Assembly: GCF_021018895.1 (NCBI RefSeq)
Contig: NC_079375.1
Coordinates: 6,442,060 to 6,506,059, forward strand
Direction: 5' to 3'
DNA length: 64,000 nucleotides
Source of the DNA: Seriola aureovittata
Lineage: Eukaryota; Chordata; Actinopteri; Carangiformes; Carangidae
Shown piece by piece: positions 1-11,581 of the stretch. How positions within the stretch are numbered: position 1 is the first letter of the stretch; every line of letters begins with the position of its first letter. The notes beneath the pieces are model-generated. The model saw nothing but the letters and a program-made list of their open reading frames with translations. It did no database searches and was not told the DNA's origin. The position numbers and the translations under genes are program-made.

Positions 1-1928
1 CCAACGCAAAGGCAGTGAGTGCACACAGTGGTTCTTTAATGTGTCTGGGCGCGCGCACGTGTGTGTGTGTGTGCGTGTGTGTGTGTGTGTAGGTGCTCGC
101 ACACACTTACTGTATGTGTCTATCAGTCTTTCTTTCATCCACTCTCCCTATCTGTCATTCTGCCTTTCCACGAAGAAAGGAACATATGCCAGCCGTATAG
201 CATTTTATTCAAATGAGATTAATGAATATTCATATAATAACGCAAACTGCCTTAAAAACGCCTACTGTATATTTCCGTTTTCATTCAGCTGATATGGAAT
301 TGTGTGATTATGTTTTAAATAAACAGTTTTTGTATGCCGCAAAGTACATAAACAACAGAACAGAAAACAAGAGCATTTAAAGGTGAATAGTATTTAAACT
401 ATGAATTCCTATATGTTTTTTCTACAGCCGACGGCAATCAAATTAGAATTTGAGAGCACAAACCGCACTTGTGCAAACCAGAGAGCACATACAGAGCATA
501 TCGTGTCTTCTTGTTGTGTCATTTTCAGCCGTGCTCCATAGCAAATAAAGAGTTGGGAAAGACAATGAAGGTGACTGGCACATTCCCAGGAGGGATTTTC
601 TGGGGATAAGAGTATATTTTCTGGTTCAGAGCTGATAACACCACTACAGAAAAGATATCGTTTGAAAATAGAAACTCAAACAAACATCGTTGTGGCTCCA
701 GATAAAGCATTCTGTCATTTGTGGTGTATGATGCAGCTCAAGACTTCACAGATCTCAATCTTTACTTTTGAGGTTTTCTTGCTGTGGAGGAGAGCTGCTC
801 GTGTTCACGAACATTGACTGTTAGGAGTCGTGTGAATTAAAACTGAGCAGTGCTGTGTTTAACATAGAAATATACTGTACCTGGTTTATTGGCCTAAAAT
901 CAGAATTTTTTGCTGTAATACATATCTCACCCAGCAAACCAAACTAACACTGTAGTTTAATCTCTAAATGTGCATATTTAACCTAATATGCTCAATCCAG
1001 ACTTGAGCCATGTTGGAAGTGTTACAGTAATATTATGAGACCCAACTGAAGAAGGTTTATGTGCAGTAACAAGCTCTATGTCTGTGAGGGATTTAAAATG
1101 GAGTATATTTACCATTTGCCCAGAATTTATTTTCTATTTTTCTGTTGTATCTAGACAAACCAGGTTAGCTAAATCCTCTCACGACATGCTGCACCACCAG
1201 AAACTAAGTGTGTAAACAGTGAGGAGTCCACATAAAATATTCTCTAAGATTTTTGAGGATAAAGACCTTTTCTTTGCATATGAGACAAAATGGCCTGATG
1301 CAGTTAAAGGCCCTATATGTAGATTTTTCAAATGTGATGAAAGCATCTCACAGTTTTTTCTGATGGCAAAAAAATTGTCCAATTCTATTTATTTGAAACT
1401 ACCACTAGAAGTTGCTGAAGTCACAAATTTTAAAATCATAACATAGGCGCTTTAAATTGTGTACAATTTCATGTGAAGGGCAATGCCTCATTTTCATACA
1501 AAATACAGTAAAATAAAATCAACAGTAAATATCACATTTACTGGCAGAAAGATCTGTTTCAAACTCTTCATCTTCACCATTTTCCTCATAACAGCCCCTA
1601 AGAAAGAAATCAATGCCAAAGGAACATGCAGTTTTCTCACTTCATTGTGGTGGATACTGACGTCCTCAAAATTCAAACCATCACCTCTCTCTGCCTTTCG
1701 CGGCTGCCAGCATACCAAATTGCTCAATGCACCATTATCAAAAGAGAGAAAATAAGACAAACAAGGCAAATAATGGCCCAGACAAGTCAGACAAAACAGC
1801 ATTAAACAGAATCAAGTGTTTTTACTGTTAGTTTTTGTTGCTTTTTTTTCAACCAGACTGTTAACTAAATCAATGAATTATCTTGACGTTGACCCAGAAT
1901 ATGACTGGAGGTTGTGTTCTTGTTCCAG
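1..1928 (+). other. Intron of kirrel1 (upstream of the first visible exon)
   Basis: No exon with recognisable kirrel1 sequence was seen. The short open frames show no conserved motif. The stretch contains a GT microsatellite at 59-90 and otherwise unremarkable AT-rich DNA. Confidence 0.55.
59..90. repeat. (GT)n microsatellite
   Basis: Alternating GT with one GC interruption, preceded by a short GCGCGCAC run. Length-variable loci of this kind are common in fish introns. Confidence 0.95.
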
Positions 1929-4908
1929 GTCGCCGGGGTGTCACACTCGGTAAACCAGACATCAAGGTAGAAACGGTTAACAAAGAGACCCACAGCCTGG
2001 AGGAGGAGGCGACAAATGTCTCTACAGCAACCCGGATGGTCAAGGCCATGTACTCTGTGAGTAGATCCTCATCTGAGTCACCGGGGGCCGTGGAGAGGAG
2101 GCGTATGGGTCAATGGCCTTAAATGTAAAGATACACCAACACAAAGGGCGGCATGGCAGGAGAGGCAGCTATGCACGCACGCACACACATGCACACACAT
2201 GCACACACAGTAAAACAGACACACATGCACGAGGCCTGCCTGTAACACACTTTAAGTACACGCACACACACACACACACAAAGAGGCAGATTCTCACACA
2301 TCATACATACAGAAATACAAAGTAGACAGGAGGCATCTTGCAGATACGCACCCAACGCAAATTAAACTGATATTATTCTCACGCAACATTAATACAAACA
2401 CACACACACACTCACTTTAACGCCATGTTTCTTTTAGAAACCCTGGAAGTCCTGGAGAATCTAATCGACGAGGCTCCTTTGGTGCGGTTTTCAAGCTCGG
2501 CCCGAAACTTTTTTTCTTTTCCAACAACTAAGCGTTTCTCGTCTTCCACTCTCTTGGGATGAAAAACCTGAAACTCTGTTTTCCTCTCCCCTCCCTCTCT
2601 TCCTCCTTCTTTCCTTTCTTACCCTCCCTCTTTCCGTGTGTGTGTTTCGTTGTTTGATGGTTTAGTTTCTGCCCTCTGTTTCCCTCTCTCCCTCCACTCA
2701 GCCATTCAAAGACGATATGGACCTGAAGCAGGACGTCCGGAGCGAGAGCGACACCCGCGAGGAGTACGAGCTCAAGGTGAATTGGCTGGCTGCCCACAGA
2801 GACATTTTAGCATTTTGACATCGGATTTTTTTTCCCGCAGCACCTTAAAGATTTTATCCTGCATGGCGCACAGACATATCGCATGCCATGAACTATGTGG
2901 TCATATCCATCATTACGTGCTGATTACCAGTTGCAATTTTTCCTCAGGTTTGGCATTTTCACTGGAGGTAAAAGCCTTACTTTCATTTTTTTTTTAAAAA
3001 AACATTTTTTTCATAAACTGTGCCTCTGAAGTTCCCAAATAAACAGATGTTAGTGATGATAATCCCCCAGTTTGGTGTCTGTAAGATTAAGGCTAAAATC
3101 TCCTTTTAATCTCAAAACCGTGTGTCCTTTAATTCTCACTTTCACAAGCTAATTAATCAAAAGGAGCAAAACAAACTACTTCAAACATTCATGTTGCGAA
3201 TGTGCCCTAATAGAACTCTTATTCCAGAGTTAGCTGTTACACATATGAGCTCTCACCTTGCGCTGGAAACCCAGTTTATCCTGGTAAAGTGAAGTTGTAT
3301 CATAATGTGTTGTGTTCATGCACATACGCTGCGCTGCATCATTCACACATCATTACATTTTTGGACATAGCATGAACACACCAACCAAATACACCCACAT
3401 CATCAAGCATATCAGCGTACAATGTGACAATATACAGTACATAAAATATGAGCAGTGTGTAGTATTATATAATAGGGGATGTGATAAAAGTCACTTTGTT
3501 GTAGCAACTTAAGCTGGCTGAGTCTGTATGTTTTTTTTTCTTTCTTTTATCAGAGAGATTATCCTTAAAGGTCCCATATAGTATAAAGGGAGATTTCCAT
3601 GTGTTGTGTGATTATAAAGCAGGTCAGGACTTCTCTCACTTTGTGATGTCACAACAAAGCAGTCACCACCCCTCTGAGTGTTTACCTGAAATCTGCTATA
3701 TCTGTATTTAATCACTCAGAAAACAGTCAGCCAATCAGAAGAGAGGCTCAGAGCCTCTTCTCTCTCCTGTTCTTACTAGAGCTCCAGAGAGAAGCCTGAG
3801 AGAGTGAAAAAGTGTAAAATACGGGACCTTTATTAAACTTAATTTAACTTCAGCTTTTTACATTTTATTTTACATTTTATTTATAGATTACTATTTTTAG
3901 TGTTTTTATTTGTCTTTATGGTTTGATTTGTTGCTGTAGCACTGCATATACAAACATTATTTTTCTGTACTGTTGTGGATAAAAGAAAAATGCAACAGTT
4001 CCAGGTACTCTAGAGCTCCCAGTCTTTCTTTATGATTATAATTATAAAATGATATACAAATGTTACAGAACTACCATTGCTTACAGCAAGCTAAGCAAGC
4101 ACAGACCAGATGCTTATGTGTCTTTACTACTTAGCATAATGCAAATGATTCTTCAAATGATGATCAACAAAAAATAGGACTGAAAAGCTAATAGTGTCAT
4201 CTGTGATCACAGGATCCAACCAACGGCTACTACAACGTCCGAGCCACCACCCACGATGAGGCGCGCCCCCAGTCACGTGCCATCCACTACCAGGGAGAGT
4301 TCCGCTCGCCAAACCCAAGTAGCGGGCCGGCCGGTGCCACATCCAGCGGACCCTCAGCTGCCCCCAGCGGTGCAGTTCCCCCAAGCGGTGTGCCAGGCTC
4401 AAGGACAGGCTGCTATGACCCCCGCCCGCCTTCCAGGATGTCCCATGCCACCTACGCCCAGTTCAACACCTTCTCCAGGGCGGCGCCGAGCCAGCAAGCT
4501 CCTCCCAATCCGGCACTTCAATCGCCTGGAGATTACCCGGGAGACTGCGGCCTGCTGGACAACACAACCCAGCTGGCCTATGACAACTACGGATACCCCT
4601 CCCAGTATCCCAGCTACCGCATGGGCTTTGCACCGCCCATAGAGGAAGGGCCAGCCTATGAGATGTATCCAACTGGACAAGGGACCGGGCCAGGGCTGGG
4701 ACCGGGGCCGGCACCGGGGCCGGGACCGGGACCGGGGCCGGGACCGGGGCCGGGGCCGGGGCCGGGGCCGGGACCGGGGCCGGGCCCAGGACAGCAAAGT
4801 CCTGAAACAGGGCTGGGGAAGTATGGAAGCTCCACTCGCTTCTCGTACTCGTCTCCCCCCTCTGACTATTCCCACAGACACACACAGCGGATGCAGACTC
4901 ATGTGTGA
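1929..4908 (+). CDS. kirrel1: Kin of IRRE-like protein 1 (Neph1), 3' part: cytoplasmic-tail exons
   Basis: Three coding exons are visible. Exon 1929-2056 follows an acceptor ending TTCCAG and precedes donor GTGAGT; it starts with the last two bases of a split codon and reads RRGVTLGKPDIKVETVNK. Exon 2702-2776 reads PFKDDMDLKQDVRSESDTRE and ends EEYELK before donor GTGAAT. The last exon, 4213-4908, starts DPTNGYYNVRATTHDEARPQ and stops at TGA 4906-4908. All three match the conserved tail of vertebrate KIRREL1, an Ig-superfamily adhesion protein of the podocyte slit diaphragm and other cell contacts. In the family, the NGYYNV tyrosines are Fyn targets that bind Grb2, and the C-terminal THV is a PDZ ligand for ZO-1 type partners; both are present. 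The Ig-domain and membrane exons are not in the window, so the gene enters from the left edge. KIRREL3 was considered, but the residues after GYYNV fit KIRREL1 better. The unusual feature is a long Gly-Pro tract in the last exon. Confidence 0.9.
2057..2701 (+). other. kirrel1 intron with a compound CA repeat
   Basis: The intron runs from donor GTGAGT at 2057 to acceptor CACTCAG ending at 2701. It contains a compound CA-rich block at about 2172-2283 and a pyrimidine-rich stretch leading into the acceptor. Confidence 0.85.
2777..4212 (+). other. kirrel1 intron
   Basis: The intron runs from donor GTGAAT at 2777 to acceptor ATCACAG ending at 4212. It carries the MITE-like element at 3566-3832 and no other recognisable feature. 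Confidence 0.85.
3566..3832. mobile_element. MITE-like element with AGGTCCC inverted termini
   Basis: The left end reads TTAAAGGTCCCATATAG. The right end reads TACGGGACCTTTA, whose reverse complement begins TAAAGGTCCCGTA, so the ends are inverted repeats of about 14 bases. The element is about 265 bp, has no coding capacity, and lies in a kirrel1 intron. TAA or TTA next to each end could be a 3-bp target duplication, which would fit a PIF/Harbinger-type MITE, but this is not certain. Similar AAAGGTCCCATA-ended repeats are known to be widespread in fish genomes. Confidence 0.6.
4687..4791 (+). repeat. Coding GC-rich GGGGCC/GGGACC-like repeat giving a poly-(Gly-Pro) tract
   Basis: Inside the last kirrel1 exon the DNA is a near-perfect alternation of GGGGCC and GGGACC hexamers. 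In the kirrel1 frame this reads as about 17 Gly-Pro type dipeptides, with one Leu and one Ala near the start. The tract lies between the PTGQGT and QQSPETG segments of the tail. The opposite strand and the other + frames also stay open here (Arg-Pro, Ala-Pro, Arg-Gly type), but this is a by-product of the repeat. Confidence 0.9.
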
Positions 4909-7900
4909 GAAACACACACTCACTCTTTGGCTCGCTTTTTTGCAGCAGCAGTACTTACTACACATAAAAATACCTACCTTTCTATACATACACATTCAAG
5001 AATCTGTTCTCTCTCTCCATGGCAACCAGTGCATGGAATTTGGTTAATTTTCTGAACCAATAAAACACAACAACGCACAGCAGTCAGCAGCATCGCATAT
5101 ACAGTACTCTAGTTAGCAGCAATACATACGACACACGCAAAGCGACATTCACACACATTTGCGCAGACCTTCTGTTACGTGCAGTGTTTATGCTTCGACA
5201 AAAGCAACAGCGTGCCACAATCAAGAGAAAAGAGACAAACAGAGGAGTAGAGCACTTTGAAGACAGGAAAGAAGAGGAGCGCCGAGAGCTTAAGGAGGAG
5301 CAGAGGAACCGTTTCCTTCCTGCAATCCTCGTTTTTGCTCTTCGACCATCTCCACTCCCCCCTCTGCATCACATCTTCCCTCCCACCCCATCCCTGTAAA
5401 TACGTGCAAATTCAGATTTGGATCATTTTAAAGTTATTTCCTTGTACAAACCTATACAGTGTGATGCAGTGCAGTGACCTACAGCAAACCTCACACCTTT
5501 TTCTTGCATTTTGTGACTCTCACATATTGCAAAACACAGACACACACACACACACAGATCTTTAAAGACTCATCTGTTTCTATGTATTGCAGCAACGGGG
5601 CAGCTTGAACTATAACTATATCTGGCACTTTTTGATCCTCTTTCCTCACTAAAACCTGCCCAGTGGCCATTTTTTTTACAAGATCTACCTTGATTTAAGT
5701 GGGACAAAGCTTCTTAAGGTGGTATAGTGAGTGACCAGAGTGCCGATGCTTATGTGCCAACACACACAAACTATTGACACCGCGGCTTCTTTTGCAAAAG
5801 CGTACGACGAGATGCTCTGGACGACGAGGTTTTGTACATGCCACATCTGAGAGGAAAGGAGCGGTAGCAAGCATCTCTGTAAACTCCTTCTCCTCCTCAC
5901 CGCTCATTTTTATCATCATGATACATTTCTAGACTTCACAGTTCACTCAAGGTCAATGCTGTAAACAGTATTTGTGAAACGAGGTGTGGCAGGAGCGCTT
6001 TTTCATTCAATGAATTTCTGCAATTTGTACAAAAAAAAAAAAAAATACCTCCCCTATCCTCAAGTGTCAAAAAATATTTGTTTCTCTCACTTGCACAGTA
6101 GAATAGATTTTTTTCCCATATTTATACCGAACCATGTGGAGAAAAAAATGGCATTCAGAAACATTTTATAGTATTTTTATAAGGAGTTGTGGACCAAAGG
6201 TTCAGAGTTTTTGGGTGACACTCACTTTTTAACGTGCAGGTGGCAACGTGAGCGTTATTGGAAACGTTTGAGTTTCTTTAAAAAGAGATGGATGGTATTT
6301 TTAAAGTGGATGTTGTTGTAGACTTAAATTAGAAGATTTGAAGAGCTCCATTCCATAAACGTGAATATCCAGCAGGCGGGGGAGAAGCCTCTCTGGTGGA
6401 TATCTCCGTTTGGTGTGAAACTCTTCCTTTGACTTCCGGTCTTCTGACTGGACTGCCTTTTTTTTAAACGTCGACGACATTCAAAAGTGATGGATGGAGA
6501 ACAGGCAGCCGCTCGCTCTGAGCTGGGCTGTGAACGCAGATGGTTCGAGTGTAGTCTAACATATCAACATGAAGGTACAGGGGGTTCTATCTAGCTCATA
6601 CGGTACGATGTACATTTATGTGTAAGTGTGCTGGGTTCCTCACCGCAGCAGAAACTTTTGGTGGTATTTTATGTCTGAGATCTTTCCATCATGTTGCGTC
6701 AGCTTTGGTTTGTGTGATTGGCTTTTGACCCCACAGGTCAATGATGATCAGCATTTAAGATATTGCTTGTTTTGCTCCAAACTCTACTGATGCAGCTACT
6801 TAACAAGTCCCATATTTACCAAATGATTCCTCCAATAGAGGACAAAAAAAAATGTTTTTGTTGCAGCTTAGTTGCTTTGCTTACCTTCCCAATAGTAGGT
6901 CGAAATTCACAATACGAGTTTACAAAAGGCTTTTCAAGACTGTAATTTGATCAGTGTGGATTATTATCTGTGTAGCAAGTTTTAAGAGTAGTGATGGCTT
7001 TTTTTTTTGGCTGATGTAAAAAATAATTTTAAGTAAGAAGTGCTTAAAATGAAGCCTTGCTTATAAAACACCGGTGGATGTTACCGTTGTCCTTTTCGGA
7101 CGTTTATTTGAGATGAAAAGAGCTAAAAGCTTTTGAATGGCTGTGTGCGACTGCTTCGTTTTGTATTCTCCAATTTGAGCAATTTTTCTTGTTACAAAAT
7201 CACGTCTGTGGGGAAACGAACACAGATATCCAGTTGGCTGTTTATGAGCAGTGAGCACAAGAAATTCACTTTTGTTCAACGTATGTGGGATCATGTTTTT
7301 CTGCGGTTGTTCGCCTCCACAGGAAATAATTAGACTTCCAGTCACTTACTTACAGTGTTACTCGCAATGTGAATACTGCACTAAAAACATCTCAGATAGC
7401 AAAATGGAACTTCTGGCACAACATATGCCTGGGTCCTCGGCCTGAGTCTGGCCCATATACGTCCACATCTGGGCAGAGTCCAGCTGTTATCCTGATGATT
7501 TTCTGTGTGGGGGCGCCAGAAGCGGTCCAGATGTGGAAGAAGCATCTTACAATCATGCTCTTTATATGGGCCAAATTTGGGCTGTGGAACCGGTTTTATA
7601 CTTAGCTTGAAGAAAACAAGCACGTGGCCAAAGTATGGGCCGGATTTATTTTGCTATTTCCAAAAAAAACAGCTACTGGTGCTAAAACAAGATCGGTGAA
7701 AAACTGTCGGCTCATCATCGGCCATAATGTCACCGCTGCAGTGTTTTAGTGTGCACACTGAGCTTTTGTGAGTGAGATCAGATTCAACAGTCTTCATCGC
7801 ACCATCTCACAACTTCACCTTTTTATGGTGACAATCATTTCTTGACAGGACTCCACAGCTGCTGCATCAATCTGTACAACACGCTGAACTTGAAATTATA

Positions 7901-9029
7901 AGATTCCTTCAAAAAATACAACCTCATTTTTTAAGAGACATCAAGTGATACACTGAACGTCTTTTAGCACCCACCAGATGTTGCTTTTATTTCAACCTTT
8001 TCTTGAGGGAACATCTGCTTTATCTGACAGACAAAGTGAGGAAGGACTGAATACAACAAAGTGTCAACCACTTGTATCTGTGACATGTTTTGTTGAGCGG
8101 TTCAGAAACGAAAGCAGGTGAGGTGCCGCTCTACGAAAAAAGAGATCAGAGGCTGCAAAGTGAAGCCAGGAATCTTACCACCTCCAGAGGTAATCATTGA
8201 GTCTTTATACTTATAAGCCGCCCTATCAACCCCTCACAGATACAGTATATTATGGTAACTTTGTGCTAAGGGGCAGTAAAATTTGTATTTATTGCCCCTG
8301 TTTTGAATAAACACTTTCAGAGAGGAAAGCCACCGCCACGTCGTTTCTGATTAGAATATCAGATGGAACCTTGCAGCTCCAAGGTCACGATATAAACTGT
8401 TTCAGCGGTTATGGAGAGAAGAACGGCAGATGGAGCACCCTTTTAAATTTATATGGTTATCACAGCCTTGGTACTGCATACTATTACCTCTTTACAACCT
8501 TTTTACAGAGTTGTAGCCGTGCAGTGTTTTGCATCTGACTTGCAATGTCATTATGACCTTGTGTAGAATGAGTAAATCTGACACAGTGGAGGTACTGAGG
8601 GGCCAACAAATACATGGCCAGGCCACCCAGGTACTTAGTCATTACCTCTTAAGTATTTACAGTCTGTTGACAGTGGGGGCATATAAATATGTAAAAGACA
8701 CCATAGATGCCAAACGTGCAAAATGGATGTTTACATTTGGTTCTGCGATGAAAAAAAAAAAAAACATGTGGTTTGGAAGGGAATGTGGAAGTGTTTACTT
8801 CCCCCCCCACACACACTCTTTTCTCATGTGTACCTCTCACCGCTGTGTGTATGGATACTCTCTCCTGTGTCACATTCATAGCCACCTACCAGCTTCCAGA
8901 TTTAGCGGTTGAAATCTGAACCTTTCCATGAAAAGAAATCATTGCAAACCTTTCTCTCATAGCTTTCTTCCATATTTTTTCTTCAAGATGAAAACATATG
9001 GGGTAGATATAGCGATCTAGCTTGTACAA

Positions 9030-9030
<1 letters not shown>

Positions 9031-9068
<38 letters not shown>
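9031..9068. repeat. (TG)n microsatellite
   Basis: Perfect TG run of about 38 bases. Confidence 0.97.
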
Positions 9069-9661
9069 GGAGGGGCTGGGTTGGGAGTCTGTTTTTAGAG
9101 AATATATAGCTTCACGAGCTCATGACATCCATTGGCAGTGTTCATTATTTCGCGATCTCCTTTCTTTCTATGAAAACCTGTATTTTCAGTTATTTTCTTG
9201 GTATTACTTTGTGGTGTTACGTCACCAGAGGAAGAAACGACTGTGGTCAGAAGTATGTATTTAAACTTTTATACACAGTATTTCGTTTGATCTTGTATGC
9301 ATCAGATAGGGGGGGGGGGTTCTGATTAATCCACCCAGCGAAAAAAAAAAGAGAGTGGACGTGTGCATCTGTGGCCAAAAACACTGCTCAGCCAGGCCAC
9401 AAATAGCCAAAATTCTGTCTCAACTAGGCCAACCCAGACTAGAACCAGGCCAGACCCACAGCTAACTGCTCTGTTCCATGCTGTGCTGTGCTGTGCCATC
9501 CCTGGCCAAGAGTGACTCAAGTGGCTCGGTGTCCATTTTTACCTTGTGGAGTCCTCAGTGATGCCAAAAGACTGTGCAAAGAAAATGAACTGAGCAGACA
9601 AACAAATGCAGCAGCCATTTGTGTTTATTGTGTTCATGGTATGCTCATGGGTGACTGTGTT

Positions 9662-9665
<4 letters not shown>

Positions 9666-9718
<53 letters not shown>
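9666..9718. repeat. (GT)n microsatellite
   Basis: Perfect GT run of about 53 bases, one of the longest dinucleotide runs in the window. Confidence 0.97.
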
Positions 9719-9725
<7 letters not shown>

Positions 9726-10640
9726 TTGGCAACATGTAACCCCAGTGTGATTTCACACCATTATGAATATGTTGGGACCACTGCGCTGTAGAAATAAAAG
9801 GGTTTGACTGATGTTTTTGGCAAATATCACGTTGTCACCTGCTGTTATGATGGAGGCTACTCCTGACCACACTTGCATTTAAATGGGCTCAAAAAGCTAC
9901 AATGACATTAGATTTCCTTTTTTATCAGATTGTTATTCATTCCTTTCATAGTCCAGTAATCAGTTTTGAGAAAAAATTATTCATTTAAAGGCAGTATTTA
10001 TGCCCAATAATTCACTTCCTAGTGAATATGTGTTAAAGTTATAATCCTTGAGATTTTTATTTTTATAGGGCTACATCAAACCACCTTTAAGATGTCAAAA
10101 TTGTGTTAATATAACCATTTCATGTATTTGCAATCATATCTATATACAGTATTAGCTTAAAACTGATTAGGCACATTGTATACCCGCACACAAGGAAAGA
10201 TAAGTGCACACACACATTTTGTTCAGTGTGGAAGACAACACTGGAATATAAGTTCAGCATTACTGTGTCAGATGAATGTGTGGACTATTAGCCGTGCACA
10301 GTTACAGAGTCCTGCGGGCCAGATGAAGGATGGCAATGTCATCTTCCTGTACCTGCTTTAGCCAGAACACTACAAGTCTGGAAACAAGTGTGGATAAAAT
10401 CAATACAACTTCACAGAAGTTACTCTAAAATTAGTATATTTCCTCAGTCATTATGAAAAATGTTAAGTGCTCTTTGAAACCGCTACTGTAGCTTCCATGG
10501 AAACAATTGGCGTAGGATGGACTTTGTACTGCAACTGGAACTGATGGTTCCAGTTCTAACCCTAACCCTTTCAAAGCCCACCTCAGTCAAACCCTAGTAG
10601 GAAGCAGGCAGTTGGTGAGGCAGAGTGAAGGAGATGACAT

Positions 10641-10688
10641 TGTGTGTGTGTGTGCGTGCGTCCGTGCGTGCGTGCGTGCGTGTGTGTG
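10641..10688. repeat. Compound TG / TGCG repeat
   Basis: A TG run passes into repeated GTGC/CGTG tetramers and back to TG. Alternating purine-pyrimidine sequence with CG steps favours Z-DNA. Confidence 0.9.
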
Positions 10689-11257
10689 GCCTTAGGACAG
10701 GAGGAAGGAGCTGAGGTGGTGCGCTCGTCCCTCATCCAGCTGCTGAGCCTGTCTGCTCTCTCTGAAACAGCTGCACGAGTGAACAGGATGAATCGATGTT
10801 CTGTTCGCTATCGTTGAGCGCGTGAAGACAATGATCAGAGCAGTGAGAAGGTTTCCATGTTGCACTTAAAAACTGTGTGAAGTGGACGTGTGTGTGACGG
10901 CAAGAGCGGGACAGTTTGTGTGTTCAAACAAGCATATATTCTCCATACTCCGAGTCTTTATTTTTATCCCTATATATTGTTCACATGTGTATTCTGTTCA
11001 TGTTGGGTTCCAGTACTTGTTTATCCATTTTACTCAAGAAAAAAAAAAAACTGTACAAAACACAAAAGATATTATTGATTTTTTTGTTATTTTCATGTTT
11101 CTCTGTTTGATTTCTGCTTTTTTTCTTTCAAATTGTATGTAATTATTTTTCCACAGTATTATAGAAAATAAAAGAAGACATGGCTTTCATAAGAACACAG
11201 GTAAAAGTTCTTTTATTTATTTGCTGATATCGAGTTTAGAGAGTTATTGAATTATAT

Positions 11258-11263
<6 letters not shown>

Positions 11264-11291
<28 letters not shown>
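11264..11291. repeat. (TA)n microsatellite
   Basis: About 14 perfect TA dinucleotides. Confidence 0.95.
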
Positions 11292-11477
11292 CGTGTATGA
11301 TGCTTCAGGATGTGTCTTATGTTTTCAACTCTTGACTCTCTGAATGAAGTTTGTACATCTCGCTCTCTGTTGTTTATTTAGGTCAAACTATGAATGGCTG
11401 TGTCTGAACAGTTGTTATGACACTCTCTCATGTCGAGCAGCCTGAAGAGGGAACTAAGTGTGTGTGTGTCTAAGTAT

Positions 11478-11479
<2 letters not shown>

Positions 11480-11510
<31 letters not shown>
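11480..11510. repeat. (CA)n microsatellite
   Basis: About 15 perfect CA units, directly before the pyrimidine-rich tract. Confidence 0.95.
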
Positions 11511-11516
<6 letters not shown>

Positions 11517-11581
11517 ACCGGGGGCATATAGAGTGTTTACCTGAAGCTGGCGCTCAGCGAACAACGCCAAAACAAACATCT

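Larger units (their letters stand above)
4909..11190 (+). other. kirrel1 3' UTR and/or downstream flank
   Basis: No other gene was recognised downstream of the kirrel1 stop. AATAAA hexamers lie at 5059-5064, 8306-8311, 9793-9798 and 11167-11172. The last is followed by T/GT-rich sequence and could end a long 3' UTR; mammalian KIRREL1 transcripts also have long 3' UTRs. Which signal is used cannot be decided from sequence alone. The stretch contains TG repeats at 9031-9068 and 9666-9718 and an 11-G run near 9309-9319. Confidence 0.4.
11191..11581. other. Gene-free spacer with TA and CA microsatellites
   Basis: No coding signal. It holds a (TA)n run at about 11264-11291 and a (CA)n run at about 11480-11510, and then enters the pyrimidine tract. 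Confidence 0.8.

Noticed and set aside
4399..5047. Long open frames on the minus strand and in other + frames over the last kirrel1 exon
   Set aside because: They are shadows of the GC-rich hexamer repeat and of the conserved kirrel1 frame, with Arg/Pro/Ala low-complexity content.
7400..7700. TGGGCCAAAT / GGCCCATA words suggesting a known fish repeat
   Set aside because: Only short scattered words were seen; boundaries and family could not be supported.
10555..10570. Telomere-like CTAACCCTAACCC
   Set aside because: Barely two repeats; expected by chance and not an interstitial telomere block.
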